A stretch of DNA of 55,326 bases from Marinobacter pelagius (GCF_003315345.1 NZ_QNRO01000025.1:1-55326); one strand, 5' to 3'. Shown: positions 42,035-50,406, numbered from the stretch's first letter. Notes: generated from the sequence alone by a model not told the origin. Translations and numbers: made by a program.

Positions 42035-42052
42035 TTGTCGCCGTATTGTCGC
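42035..42052. promoter_or_regulatory. Direct repeat, candidate OmpR-type regulator box
   Basis: TTGTCGC occurs at 42035-42041 and again at 42046-42052, exactly 11 bases apart start to start. That is the spacing at which OmpR-family dimers bind direct repeats. It lies between the divergent pdsR and sortase-target genes, so it is a good candidate PdsR site. Confidence 0.45.
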
Positions 42053-42128
42053 ACTCTGCCACGGCCTGCACCTTTCGGGTTGGTGAAATAGCGGTCATCC
42101 ACGGAATTGATCGGGAAAGGACCTTGTG

Positions 42129-44246
42129 ATGATGCTATCGACGACCCTGCTGAGACTTTCAGTACCGGCAAAACCCGCCAACCGGGCCCGGCTACGCCGG
42201 TTCATGGAGGGTATCACCCTCTGGCTGGCATTCCTGTTGCTCCTGTTCGTTCAGCCCCTGTACGCCGAGGCGAATGTGGCCGATGAACTCCAGCCCGGAC
42301 TGCTGCATTTCACCGACAACCGGGGTGACTGGCAGGAACCCGCGCTGGTGCTTGACAGTGACTTTGATGTGACGGTCAGCGGACTGATTGCCGACACTCG
42401 CCTCACCCGGCATTTCCGCAACACCAGTGACCACTGGCGCGAAGGTGTCTTTGTGTTCCCGCTGCCGGAGAAGGCCAGCGTCTATGCCCTGACCATGACG
42501 GTGGGAGAGCGCACGATTACCGGTGAAGTGCGCCCGAAAGCCCAGGCCCGCGAGGAGTATGCCGAGGCACGGGACAGTGGCCGGCAGGCCGCGACAGTGG
42601 AGCAGCAACGCCCGAACCTGTTCACGTCCCGGGTAGCCAATATACCGCCCGGAGAAGATATCAGCATCGAGCTGCGCTATCAGCAGCCGGTGGATTATCG
42701 GGACGGTCAGTTCTCGTTGCGACTGCCGACCACCCTGACACCCCGATACATGCCCGGGCCGATGCTGCCGACGGGTGAAGCCGCTGGCTGGAGTGAGGGC
42801 TGGGCCATTGCCACCCGGGAAGTGCCGGATGCCGATGCCATCAGTCCGTTCACGGTGCGACCGGAGGACGTTGCCGCCGACAGCCACCGCGCCAGCATCA
42901 GTGTGTCTCTCAGTGCCGGGCTGGAACTGGCGGACGTCACCAGCCCCGGCCATGAACTGGAAACCCGGACTGATGGACAGGAGGTCCATGTTTCGCCGTC
43001 GGAAGGAACAGTACTTATGAACCGGGACTTCGTGCTCCGCTGGCGCCCGGTTCATGGCAGTGAGCCGGTGGCCGCGGTTTTCCATGAGCAATTCGATGGT
43101 GAGGATTACCTGATGACCATGGTGGTACCCGGGGCCGCTTCGGATCTGACCCTGCCGCGGGACCTGGTATTTGTGATCGACACCTCCGGTTCCATGGCCG
43201 GCGAATCCATCCGCCAGGCCAGGCAGGCGCTCGGGCGGGGCCTCGATACCCTGTCCGCCGAGGATCGGTTCAATGTCATCCAGTTCAATTCTCAACCCCA
43301 CGCCCTGTTCATGGCGCCGGTGCCGGCCGATGGCATGAACCTGGCGCGGGCCCATCGTTATGTCAGCCGGTTACAGGCCGAGGGTGGGACGGAAATGGCA
43401 TCTGCTCTGTCGCTGGCACTCGGCGGGGCCGGAAGTGATGATACAGATGATGCTGCACGGGTCCGGCAGGTGGTCTTCATCACCGATGGTGCCGTGGGCA
43501 ACGAGGCGGGGCTGTTCCGGCAGATTCGCGAGCAGCTGGGTAACCAGCGACTGTTTACTGTCGGCATCGGTTCGGCCCCCAACATGCACTTCATGCGGGA
43601 GGCCGCCCGCTGGGGGCGGGGTACCTATACTGCCGTCAGCAATACGGCGGATCTCGGTGGTCCGTTGGTGGCCCTGTTTTCGGCCATGGAGGCACCGGTG
43701 CTGACCGGGCTCCGGACTCAGTGGCCGGTGGCCGATGCCGAAGCCTTCCCGGAACGCCCGGGGGATCTGTTACGGGGTGAACCGCTGATCCAGGTCGTTC
43801 GCGGTGTGCCGCCGGAGGGTACGCTCTCGGTAACCGGCATGGCACCGGATGGCAAGCGCTGGAAGCGAACGCTGGACCTCCGGCAGTCCGCCGGGGGTAC
43901 CGGGCTGCACCGGCGCTGGGCCCGTGCAAAGATCGACAGCCTGTTGGACCGGGCCAGGATTCAGGGCGAGCAGCCGGATGAGGAGCAGATTGTCCGGCTG
44001 GCGATGGCCCACAGCCTGATGTCGCCGTTTACCAGTTTCCTGGCGGTGGACAGCAAACCGGTGCGTTCGGGTAATGATCCGTTGCTCGCTGACAGCGTGC
44101 CTACCCTGTTGCCGGCCGGAACCTCAGCCGGAATGCTGCGATATCCCCAGACCGCGACCATTTCACCGCTACTCATTGCCCTGGGGCTTGTGGGAATGAT
44201 GTTTAGCGCAGCGATCGTGCTCCTGCGCGGGAGGGTAGGGCTGTGA
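42129..44246 (+). CDS. Marine proteobacterial sortase target protein (VIT and von Willebrand A domains)
   Basis: Surface-protein precursor of 705 residues. Its modules are a signal peptide (hydrophobic to about residue 47), a VIT domain (55-190), and a von Willebrand A domain with an intact metal site FVIDTSGSM near residue 350. At the C terminus YPQTA (672-676) is followed by a hydrophobic helix and the basic tail LLRGRVGL. This is the layout of a sortase sorting signal, with Tyr and Ala in place of the Leu and Gly of LPxTG. It should be cut and anchored by the adjacent class GN sortase. The ATG at 42129 has AAGGA seven bases upstream. The stop overlaps the sortase start by four bases. Confidence 0.9.
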   Translation: MMLSTTLLRLSVPAKPANRARLRRFMEGITLWLAFLLLLFVQPLYAEANVADELQPGLLHFTDNRGDWQEPALVLDSDFDVTVSGLIADTRLTRHFRNTSDHWREGVFVFPLPEKASVYALTMTVGERTITGEVRPKAQAREEYAEARDSGRQAATVEQQRPNLFTSRVANIPPGEDISIELRYQQPVDYRDGQFSLRLPTTLTPRYMPGPMLPTGEAAGWSEGWAIATREVPDADAISPFTVRPEDVAADSHRASISVSLSAGLELADVTSPGHELETRTDGQEVHVSPSEGTVLMNRDFVLRWRPVHGSEPVAAVFHEQFDGEDYLMTMVVPGAASDLTLPRDLVFVIDTSGSMAGESIRQARQALGRGLDTLSAEDRFNVIQFNSQPHALFMAPVPADGMNLARAHRYVSRLQAEGGTEMASALSLALGGAGSDDTDDAARVRQVVFITDGAVGNEAGLFRQIREQLGNQRLFTVGIGSAPNMHFMREAARWGRGTYTAVSNTADLGGPLVALFSAMEAPVLTGLRTQWPVADAEAFPERPGDLLRGEPLIQVVRGVPPEGTLSVTGMAPDGKRWKRTLDLRQSAGGTGLHRRWARAKIDSLLDRARIQGEQPDEEQIVRLAMAHSLMSPFTSFLAVDSKPVRSGNDPLLADSVPTLLPAGTSAGMLRYPQTATISPLLIALGLVGMMFSAAIVLLRGRVGL

Positions 44247-44845
44247 ACCGGATCCTTTTGCTGCTGCTCAGTTCTTCCGCCACTTTGCTGGTGTTCGGGC
44301 TTTGGATACCCCTCAAGGCGGTGGTCGCCCAGGAACTGCTGGCCCTGGCATGGGCAGAGAGCCAGGCCCGGCAAACCGAAACCCGGCCCTGGCCCTGGGC
44401 GGACACCTGGCCGGTGGCCAGGATGGCGCTGCCGGAACTGGACCGGTCCATGATTGTGCTGGAAGGTACCCACGGCGAGAGCCTCGCCTTCGGCCCGGGC
44501 CGGTTGGTTGGTGGCTTGCCGGGTGAGGGCCCGGTCATCATTGCCGGCCACCGGGATACCCACTTCCGGCAGCTCGACGAACTGGCGCCGGGCAGCGGGA
44601 TTCGTCTGCAGGGCCAGGATGGCCAGTGGCAGGACTACCAGGTCGAAGCATCCAGGGTGGTGGACAGCCGCCGGGAGCAGATCGACACCCAGCGCCTGTC
44701 CCCGGACACGCTGTTGCTGGTGACCTGCTACCCGTTCGAAAGCCTGGATACCGGCGGGCCGCTGCGTTACGTGGTGACGGCGCGGCGCCGGAATCCGGCA
44801 CCGAGTAACCGGCTGGAACAAATTGATACTGTTGCAGGGCTATGA
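44243..44845 (+). CDS. Class GN sortase
   Basis: Gram-negative sortase (cysteine transpeptidase) of 200 residues. An N-terminal membrane anchor (residues 3-30) is followed by the sortase barrel with the catalytic triad His103 (IIAGHRDTHF), Cys162 (LVTCYPF) and Arg175 (GGPLRYVV). It overlaps its target gene by four bases with a GTG start, so enzyme and substrate should be co-translated. Class GN enzymes are generally found beside a single dedicated target, as here. Confidence 0.94.
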   Translation: MNRILLLLLSSSATLLVFGLWIPLKAVVAQELLALAWAESQARQTETRPWPWADTWPVARMALPELDRSMIVLEGTHGESLAFGPGRLVGGLPGEGPVIIAGHRDTHFRQLDELAPGSGIRLQGQDGQWQDYQVEASRVVDSRREQIDTQRLSPDTLLLVTCYPFESLDTGGPLRYVVTARRRNPAPSNRLEQIDTVAGL

Positions 44846-44896
44846 CCTTGGCGTACACTTGTGCGCCAGTTTTGTGCAACAGAGAAGCGGTACCCG

Positions 44897-45622
44897 ATGG
44901 GTGTTTTGAGAAAGCTGTTGGCGTGGCTGAGCGTACCGGTTATCAGCCTGTTGGCACTGGTTCTGTACCTTGCCCGCCCCTTCAATCCGGATAACAATCG
45001 TATGCTGGGGTGGGTAGTTGCCCGTTTGGGACGCTGGATCCTGGGTATGGAGCGTCCTGTCGAAGGCCGGGAGAACATGCCACAGGACCGGCCCACCGTG
45101 GTGATCGCCAATCACCAGCATAACGACGATCTGTTTGTCATGGGGGATCTGCTGCCTCCCCGGACGGTCACCGTTGGTAAATCCTCTCTGATTTGGCTGC
45201 CCTTTTTCGGCCAGGTGTTCTGGCTCGGGGGCAATGTCATCCTGAACCGGTCCCGCTCCAGGAAAGCCGTCGCGGCAATGCAACTGGTCGGCGAAACCAT
45301 CGCCCACGACCGGAAAAGTCTTTGGGTGTTCCCCGAGGGTACCCGCAGCCATGGCAACGGGCTGGGCAGCTTCAAGAAGGGTGCCTTTCACGCTGCGATT
45401 GCTTCGGGTGCCCCCATCACCATGGTCTGTGCCAGTGAATACGCGGACAAGACCTGCGGCTTGCTGGGGCGTCGGGAGCCGGTGGCTATCCGAATCCTCC
45501 CTCCGATTGAAACAACTGATCTCAACCCCGAGGATGTGCCCGAGCTGATCGCGCAATGCCGGTCCCGGATGGCCGACGCCATTGCCGTCATCACGCCTGC
45601 CTCCAGTGTCGGAAGTGCTTGA
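44897..45622 (+). CDS. 1-acyl-sn-glycerol-3-phosphate acyltransferase (PlsC family)
   Basis: Membrane acyltransferase of about 241 residues. The N-terminal hydrophobic helix lies at residues 10-30. The acceptor/catalytic HX4D motif appears as NHQHNDD, followed by VTVGKSSLIWLPFFG, and FPEGTRSHGNG is the glycerol-phosphate-binding motif III. It should make phosphatidate from lysophosphatidate. The ATG at 44897 is preferred over GTG 44861 because the family begins at that helix. It is the same strand as the sortase and may be read through from it. Confidence 0.92.
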   Translation: MGVLRKLLAWLSVPVISLLALVLYLARPFNPDNNRMLGWVVARLGRWILGMERPVEGRENMPQDRPTVVIANHQHNDDLFVMGDLLPPRTVTVGKSSLIWLPFFGQVFWLGGNVILNRSRSRKAVAAMQLVGETIAHDRKSLWVFPEGTRSHGNGLGSFKKGAFHAAIASGAPITMVCASEYADKTCGLLGRREPVAIRILPPIETTDLNPEDVPELIAQCRSRMADAIAVITPASSVGSA

Positions 45623-45695
45623 AGCACCGCAGGAAACAGGGCAGTCTTTGCGTGGACTGACCGTTTCTTGAAGCATCCTCAGGGAGAGGCGAGAG

Positions 45696-45938
45696 ATGAA
45701 CCTGATTTATTTTCTGATTATTGGTGGTGTGGCCGGCTGGTTGGCCGGGCTGATCATGAAAGGGCGCGGCTTTGGTGTACTGGCCAACATTGGTATCGGT
45801 ATTGTCGGCTCGTTTATTGGCGGTTTCCTGTTTGGGCTTCTGCAGTTGTCGGCCCACGGCGCTGTCGGCCGGCTGGTAGCGGCGACGGTGGGGGCTGTTC
45901 TGCTTCTGGCTATCGTTAACAAGATCAAGAAGGGTTAA
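45696..45938 (+). CDS. GlsB/YeaQ/YmgE-family small membrane protein
   Basis: An 80-residue protein of three hydrophobic helices with the family's glycine zippers (GGVAGWLAGLIMKGRGFG, then GIVGSFIGGFLFG). Members are stress-associated membrane proteins of unclear mechanism. GAGAGGCGAGAG precedes the ATG. It starts 73 bases after the acyltransferase and sits two bases before the next gene. Confidence 0.92.
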   Translation: MNLIYFLIIGGVAGWLAGLIMKGRGFGVLANIGIGIVGSFIGGFLFGLLQLSAHGAVGRLVAATVGAVLLLAIVNKIKKG

Positions 45939-45940
45939 AC

Positions 45941-46345
45941 ATGATCGTCCCGGTAACCGGTGTCTTTGCCGCTGTAATCGGTTTGCTCCTGCTGGTGCTT
46001 TCGGCCCAGGTGGTAAGGTTCCGGCTCAAGTACCGCAAGGGCCTGGGCGTCACCGATGACCGGGATTTCGAGGCGGCGGTTCGCGCCCATGCCAATCTGG
46101 TGGAATATGCGCCCCTGGGCTTGCTGATGCTGGGGCTCGCGGAACTCAATGGTGTGCCCAGTGGTTTCGTATACTGGACCGGCATGGCCCTGGTCGTGGG
46201 GCGCATCCTGCACGCCTGGGGCATGATCAATGGCCGCGGTGCGCCGCATCTGGCCCGGATGATCGGCATCCTCCTGACCTGGCTGGCGATCCTGGTGGCG
46301 TCCCTGCTGTTGTTCTGGAACGTCTGGCAGGTGTACGGCGGCTGA
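45941..46345 (+). CDS. MAPEG-family membrane protein
   Basis: A 134-residue integral membrane protein with four helices. The MAPEG signature is visible: VRFRLKYRKGLG, then AVRAHANLVEYAPLGLLMLGL with the conserved Asn-Glu of the glutathione site. The family includes glutathione-dependent transferases and peroxidases. The bacterial members' substrates are mostly unknown. Two bases from the preceding small membrane protein gene, so they form an operon. Confidence 0.92.
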   Translation: MIVPVTGVFAAVIGLLLLVLSAQVVRFRLKYRKGLGVTDDRDFEAAVRAHANLVEYAPLGLLMLGLAELNGVPSGFVYWTGMALVVGRILHAWGMINGRGAPHLARMIGILLTWLAILVASLLLFWNVWQVYGG

Positions 46346-46362
46346 ACCGCCACAAATACAAG

Positions 46363-46384
46363 CGGGGGCCGTGGCCCCGTTTTC
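46363..46384 (+). terminator. Rho-independent terminator after the MAPEG gene
   Basis: CGGGGGCC and GGCCCCG pair around a two-base loop and lead into TTTTCC, 18 bases past the stop. Confidence 0.65.
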
Positions 46385-46407
46385 CGTTGTGGCCCGGCCT
46401 CCCTGGA

Positions 46408-46848
46408 TTACAGGGCCTGGGCCATTTCCTGGGTCAGGTATTCCAGTTCCACCCGCCGGTTGGCGGCATGATCCTCAAGCGTGGCCAGCGGTCGGGTTGA
46501 TCCCCAGTGCGCCAGCTGGATCTGGTTCTCGCCCACGCCTTCCCGGATCAGGACCCGGGCGATGGTGCTGGCCCGCAACCGGGACAGGAACCGGTTGTAA
46601 TCCTCGGTGCCGAAGTTGTCGGCATGGCCGTGGATCCGCACTTTCAACCCCGGATATTGTCGGAGGTAGGTGGCGTGCTGGCGGATGATCATCAGATCAT
46701 CGCAATCCAGGGCATGCTTGTTGAAACCGAAATGAAATTTCAGTCGATGAGGTCTTTGTCCCGCAGGGGTGGCCATCGCCGCCGTAAAACCTGATGCCAG
46801 CGCCGCTTTGGCCAGCAGTTCCGGGTTGTCCAAAACGAGTACGGTCAT
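46408..46848 (-). CDS. OmpA-domain protein without a clear signal peptide
   Basis: The 146-residue protein has a C-terminal OmpA-like peptidoglycan-binding domain. It contains LKFHFGFNKHAL, VRIHGHADNFGTEDYNRFLS and NRRVELEY, with the Asp and Arg that hold diaminopimelate. Ahead of it lies only a mildly hydrophobic stretch (AALASGFTAAMATPAG), not a convincing signal peptide. The ATG at 46848 has AGGA nine bases upstream, and the longer open frame (to 46971) is not protein-like. It might be cytoplasmic, exported by another route or missing its leader. It does not look like the OmpA protein (PdsO) of other sortase loci, which is larger. Confidence 0.75.
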   Translation of the reverse strand: MTVLVLDNPELLAKAALASGFTAAMATPAGQRPHRLKFHFGFNKHALDCDDLMIIRQHATYLRQYPGLKVRIHGHADNFGTEDYNRFLSRLRASTIARVLIREGVGENQIQLAHWGSTRPLATLEDHAANRRVELEYLTQEMAQAL

Positions 46849-47165
46849 GTGCAGTATCCTTGCTTCCAGTATCCGGTTTTTCTTGTTATTCCCACTCACT
46901 ATTGGTGGTGGCAGGAATAACGGCAATTGGCGAAAGGTCGATAGGACGCGGGTGCGCCCTCTGGCTGCCACCGATTTAATGTCATTTATATGACTCCGGT
47001 GTGACAGTGTCTCGCACCGGCCCCGCTATCTGTGGGGCTGTCCACATTTCTCGGATTAAGCCGCGGTAACCGTCGCCTCAGGACCTATTACACCGGGAAA
47101 TACGGGCAGGGCTGTGGTAAAAAAGCAGGTTTTCAGGGACAGAATATGATGAATTGTGACCGCCG
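46849..47165. other. 317-base gap between divergent OmpA-domain and rhomboid genes
   Basis: No credible gene is seen. An 8-bp inverted repeat GTTATTCC...GGAATAAC spans 46885-46921. A GGGGC/GCCCC hairpin lies near 47023-47040. Promoters for both flanking genes must lie here, but no clear -35/-10 pair stands out. Confidence 0.5.
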
Positions 47166-48608
47166 ATGCTGATTATCCCCGCCGAGAATGCCGTTAACTG
47201 GAAACGCCCGCCCCTGGTCACCCTGGGGCTGATGTTCGCCTGCCTGCTGGTTTTCCTGTTCTATCAGGGCGGCGACAGCCGCAAGATCGAGCAGGCGGTT
47301 GATCAGTATCTCTCCCAGGACCTCCAGGAGCTGGAAGCGCCCGTCTACGAGGATTACCTGCAACGGCAGATCCAGTTCCGGGGTGAGGCACAGCGTGTCT
47401 ACGACCTGCAGGAGTTCCAGCAACTGCGGGAGGAGAACGCCGACTTCTGGATCGCCATCAGCCTGATGATGGATCGCGAGTTCTTCTACTACTTGATGGA
47501 GAACCGCGACATCCTCTGGGCTCCGGCGGAGCGGGCATACTGGCTCGAACACCGGACCAGGATCGAACAGGACTTCATCAGCCAGCTCAGCGCCCAGCAG
47601 CTGGGCCTGGTGCCGGCCGATCTCAAACCCTACACCCTGATTACCTACCAGTTCCTCCATGGTGGCTGGGGTCATATCATCGGCAACCTGTTGTTCCTGT
47701 TCCTGCTCGGCTTCACGGTGGAGAAGGCGCTGGGCCCCGGACGGTTCCTGGTGGCCTACCTGGTGTGCGGGGCCATATCCGGTCTGGTGTTCACGGCTTT
47801 TTCCTCAGGCAGCCCGCTTCCGCTGGTGGGGGCGTCTGGTTCGATCTCGGGGCTTATGGGCATGTACGTTGCCATCTACGGTTTGCAGAAGATCCGGTTT
47901 TTCTTTTTCCTCGGGGTGTACTTCAATTATTTCCGGGCACCGGCGCTGGCCATGCTGCCGGTCTGGCTGGGCAAGGAGATCTACGACTACTGGTTCGCCG
48001 GCGCCACCGGAGTCGCCTACATGGCCCATGCCGGTGGTCTGGTGGCCGGGGCCGGCTTGGTCTGGCTGTTTGGGCGCAGCTGGCTGCAGGTACGCGAGGA
48101 ATTCTTCGAGCCGGAGGAAAGTGAACAGGACGCCCGCTTTACCACCAGCTATGCCCAGGCCATGGCGAGCCTCGGCCGGATGGAGTTCGACCTGGCCCAC
48201 CGGCAGTTTGAGGCCCTGCGCCAGCATTACCCGGACCGGCCTATCCTGCTTGAGCACCTGTACCAGCTGGCCAAACTGAGGCCGGACCTGCCCGAGTACC
48301 GCGACCGCACCCGTGAGCTGATGGAAGACGCCCTCAGCCGGCGCCAGCCGGAGCAGATGGTTGCAGTGTGGGAGGAATATCTCGGCAAGGGTGAGCACCA
48401 CCAGCCGTTGGCTGCCGAGGACCACAACCGGGTGTTGTTTACCAGTCTGAAACAGCAGAATTTCAAGGCTGCGGAAAAGGCCTTCGAGCGGCTGCGGGCC
48501 ACCGGGGATGAACTGCTGACGTCAGAGGCCTGTCGCCTGCTGGTGAGTGAGTTCGAGAAGCGGGAGATGGAGCCCAAGGCGCGGCATTATCGGCAGTTGC
48601 TGGCCTGA
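47166..48608 (+). CDS. Rhomboid-family intramembrane serine protease with TPR-like tail
   Basis: The protein has 480 residues. The first helix (residues 20-37) is followed by an unusually long soluble insert (38-155), then HGGWGHIIGNLLFLFLLGF, helices, and the catalytic GASGSISG (Ser224) and MAHAGG (His288). Both catalytic residues are present, so it should be active. The C-terminal 170 residues are helical and TPR-like. Substrates are unknown. The large N-terminal insert and the helical tail suggest a partner-binding form of rhomboid. Confidence 0.92.
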   Translation: MLIIPAENAVNWKRPPLVTLGLMFACLLVFLFYQGGDSRKIEQAVDQYLSQDLQELEAPVYEDYLQRQIQFRGEAQRVYDLQEFQQLREENADFWIAISLMMDREFFYYLMENRDILWAPAERAYWLEHRTRIEQDFISQLSAQQLGLVPADLKPYTLITYQFLHGGWGHIIGNLLFLFLLGFTVEKALGPGRFLVAYLVCGAISGLVFTAFSSGSPLPLVGASGSISGLMGMYVAIYGLQKIRFFFFLGVYFNYFRAPALAMLPVWLGKEIYDYWFAGATGVAYMAHAGGLVAGAGLVWLFGRSWLQVREEFFEPEESEQDARFTTSYAQAMASLGRMEFDLAHRQFEALRQHYPDRPILLEHLYQLAKLRPDLPEYRDRTRELMEDALSRRQPEQMVAVWEEYLGKGEHHQPLAAEDHNRVLFTSLKQQNFKAAEKAFERLRATGDELLTSEACRLLVSEFEKREMEPKARHYRQLLA

Positions 48609-48631
48609 GCGGGCTGGCCGGCGGTGAAAAC

Positions 48632-48661
48632 GGGGTCAGAAGAAAGTGTTCTTCAGACCCC
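48632..48661. repeat. 30-bp dispersed palindrome, copy 3 (AGAAGAA type)
   Basis: The left half is GGGGTCAGAAGAAAG and the right half is TGTTCTTCAGACCCC, an imperfect match at two or three bases. It lies 23 bases after the rhomboid stop and belongs with copy 1 by its AGAA core. Confidence 0.85.
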
Positions 48662-48690
48662 TGCGTCAGACCAACCTCGCCAGTTCGCCT

Positions 48691-48734
48691 CCAAACCGGG
48701 GTCAGATGAAAGCCTTCATCTGACCCCGGTTTGG
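48691..48734. repeat. Dispersed palindrome, copy 4, with extended arms
   Basis: The core is 48698-48727 (left half GGGGTCAGATGAAAG). Here the pairing extends seven more bases on each side (CCAAACC and GGTTTGG), giving a 44-bp palindrome with only the centre unpaired. Confidence 0.88.
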
Positions 48735-48762
48735 CCCAACCTCCTCAGATTCCCGCTAATTC

Positions 48763-48792
48763 GGGGTCAGATGAAAGCTTTCATCTGACCCC
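48763..48792. repeat. 30-bp dispersed palindrome, copy 5 (perfect)
   Basis: A perfect palindrome: GGGGTCAGATGAAAG followed by its exact complement. It ends 17 bases before the stop of the minus-strand B-box gene and could form that gene's 3' hairpin. Confidence 0.9.
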
Positions 48793-48809
48793 GGGTTCAC
48801 CTTCACGCC

Positions 48810-50264
48810 TCACTCCGCAACAGCAAAACTCGCCTTCGGCCCCTTCAACGGTTCCCGCTTCTCCGCCTGCGCCAGATACGTCCCGATCTGCCCATGCAGC
48901 GGATGATTCGGGCACTTCTTCTGGATAAACGTCAGGAAGGCAGTGGCTTTCTCCCACTGGTTGAGCCCGTTGGCCAGGATCTGCGCCACCAGCAGGTACG
49001 CCGGAGCCAGCTGGTCGCTGTCCGGGAAGCGTTTATGGAAATCCTGGAGCAGGCGCAGGGCGGGCTTGAAACGGCCCTGGTGATACATGGCGCTGGCGCA
49101 GCGCACACTCAGTTCCGGATCCTCGAGCCGGAACGTGGGCTCGGCCTCCTGCAGCAGAGTGACCAGCCCGGCAATGGCCTCGCCGTCGTTGGTAGTCGCG
49201 AGCCAGTTGAGGATCCGGGCGTGGTAACGTTGCAGCTCCGGGACATCCCTTCGGGCCATCAGCAACTTGTACAGCTGGGCGATTCTCAGGGCATTGTCCG
49301 GATCCCTTTTCAGAGCTTCTTTCAGCATGGACTGCACCCGGTCGTAATGGCCGTCCTTGAGGTTCATGTCGATATCGGCATCAAAGCGGGCGGTCCGGTC
49401 CCGGTTCTGGGCCTGGGCGAGGGTCTCGCCGTCCTGGACGTCAGCGGCGAAACCCAGCTCTTCCTGGTACTGGAACAACAGGTAGCCGAGCATGTGGAAC
49501 AGGATCAGGGTGAAGGTACTGTTCAGGAAGCCGGCCAGGGGCTGGGACAACCACAGCGGAAAGTGGTTCAGGGCGAAATCCTGGGCGGCGCCCGAGGCCA
49601 GGGTGAGCAGGATCAGGTAGCCGTAGAGCAGGAAATAGGGTGTCCCGATGCGGGAGATCAGCAGTGCCAGGTTCATGGGGTTCACGGCCGCTCCCACCGA
49701 ACGTTCCATGGCCAGGACCATGATGGAGGCGGGCAGGGCCAGCACCACAAAGGCGATGGCCAGCATGCCCAGGAGCGGCCCGCCCAGCATGGCAGCGGCG
49801 CCGACCAGGCCGCCCATCACCACGAACACCAGCAGTTGCAGAACCACGATATCAAAGCCGCTTCCGGTAAAGGCGACAGCCACCGGTGGTGGTTTCAGGT
49901 GGCCTTCGGCGGTGTGATTGATCACCGCATACGTATACTTGAACAGGGCCAGTGCGAGCACAATCCAGATCAGGATGCCGATCAGGTTCGCCGGGGCGAT
50001 CACCGGCACCAGGGTGCAGATGGCTATTACGATCAGAGGGTCGCTGTGGAACGGATAGCGGAAGAACGCGCCGAGCCGGTTCCAGAACGGGACTGCTTCG
50101 GTGGCGGCCCCGAGGTAGCGCATGGCCTTGCTGCATTGCGGGCAGAGCGCCTTGCGCTGTCGAGTATCGCCATCGGGCATGCAGCGGCTACAGTAGTGAA
50201 TCTGGCATTCGCCGCAGTGCCATTTGGCGGGTTCACCGGGGTGGTAGTAGCAGTCGTGTTTCAC
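48810..50264 (-). CDS. B-box zinc finger / multi-helix membrane / TPR protein
   Basis: The 484-residue protein opens with a B-box-like zinc finger (CYYHP, HCGEC, YCSRC, LCPQC). Five to six transmembrane helices follow (about residues 75-290). The C-terminal cytosolic part is TPR-like (LKEALKRDPDNALRIAQLYKLL, MYHQGRFKPALRLLQDF). GTG start. No enzymatic motif is present. It may be a membrane scaffold. It converges with the rhomboid gene, which also has a TPR-like tail, with three palindromic repeats between them. Confidence 0.82.
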   Translation of the reverse strand: MKHDCYYHPGEPAKWHCGECQIHYCSRCMPDGDTRQRKALCPQCSKAMRYLGAATEAVPFWNRLGAFFRYPFHSDPLIVIAICTLVPVIAPANLIGILIWIVLALALFKYTYAVINHTAEGHLKPPPVAVAFTGSGFDIVVLQLLVFVVMGGLVGAAAMLGGPLLGMLAIAFVVLALPASIMVLAMERSVGAAVNPMNLALLISRIGTPYFLLYGYLILLTLASGAAQDFALNHFPLWLSQPLAGFLNSTFTLILFHMLGYLLFQYQEELGFAADVQDGETLAQAQNRDRTARFDADIDMNLKDGHYDRVQSMLKEALKRDPDNALRIAQLYKLLMARRDVPELQRYHARILNWLATTNDGEAIAGLVTLLQEAEPTFRLEDPELSVRCASAMYHQGRFKPALRLLQDFHKRFPDSDQLAPAYLLVAQILANGLNQWEKATAFLTFIQKKCPNHPLHGQIGTYLAQAEKREPLKGPKASFAVAE

Positions 50265-50406
50265 AGCAGGTCGGGTTCCTGGTCCGTCAGAGTCAGGCGG
50301 GTCATGATGACAGAACTGAAAGGGCCGCGCAGCTACCTGGTTAACAGTAGACTGTCAGGCCATAGCGTCCGTATTGAACCGAAGATATTCGGGGTCCGGA
50401 GGAGTC

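Noticed and set aside
48632..48792. Three 30-bp repeats with 36- and 35-base spacers, resembling a small CRISPR array.
   Set aside because: The repeats are palindromes that differ from one another, single copies occur elsewhere in the window, and no cas genes are present. They are a dispersed palindrome family.
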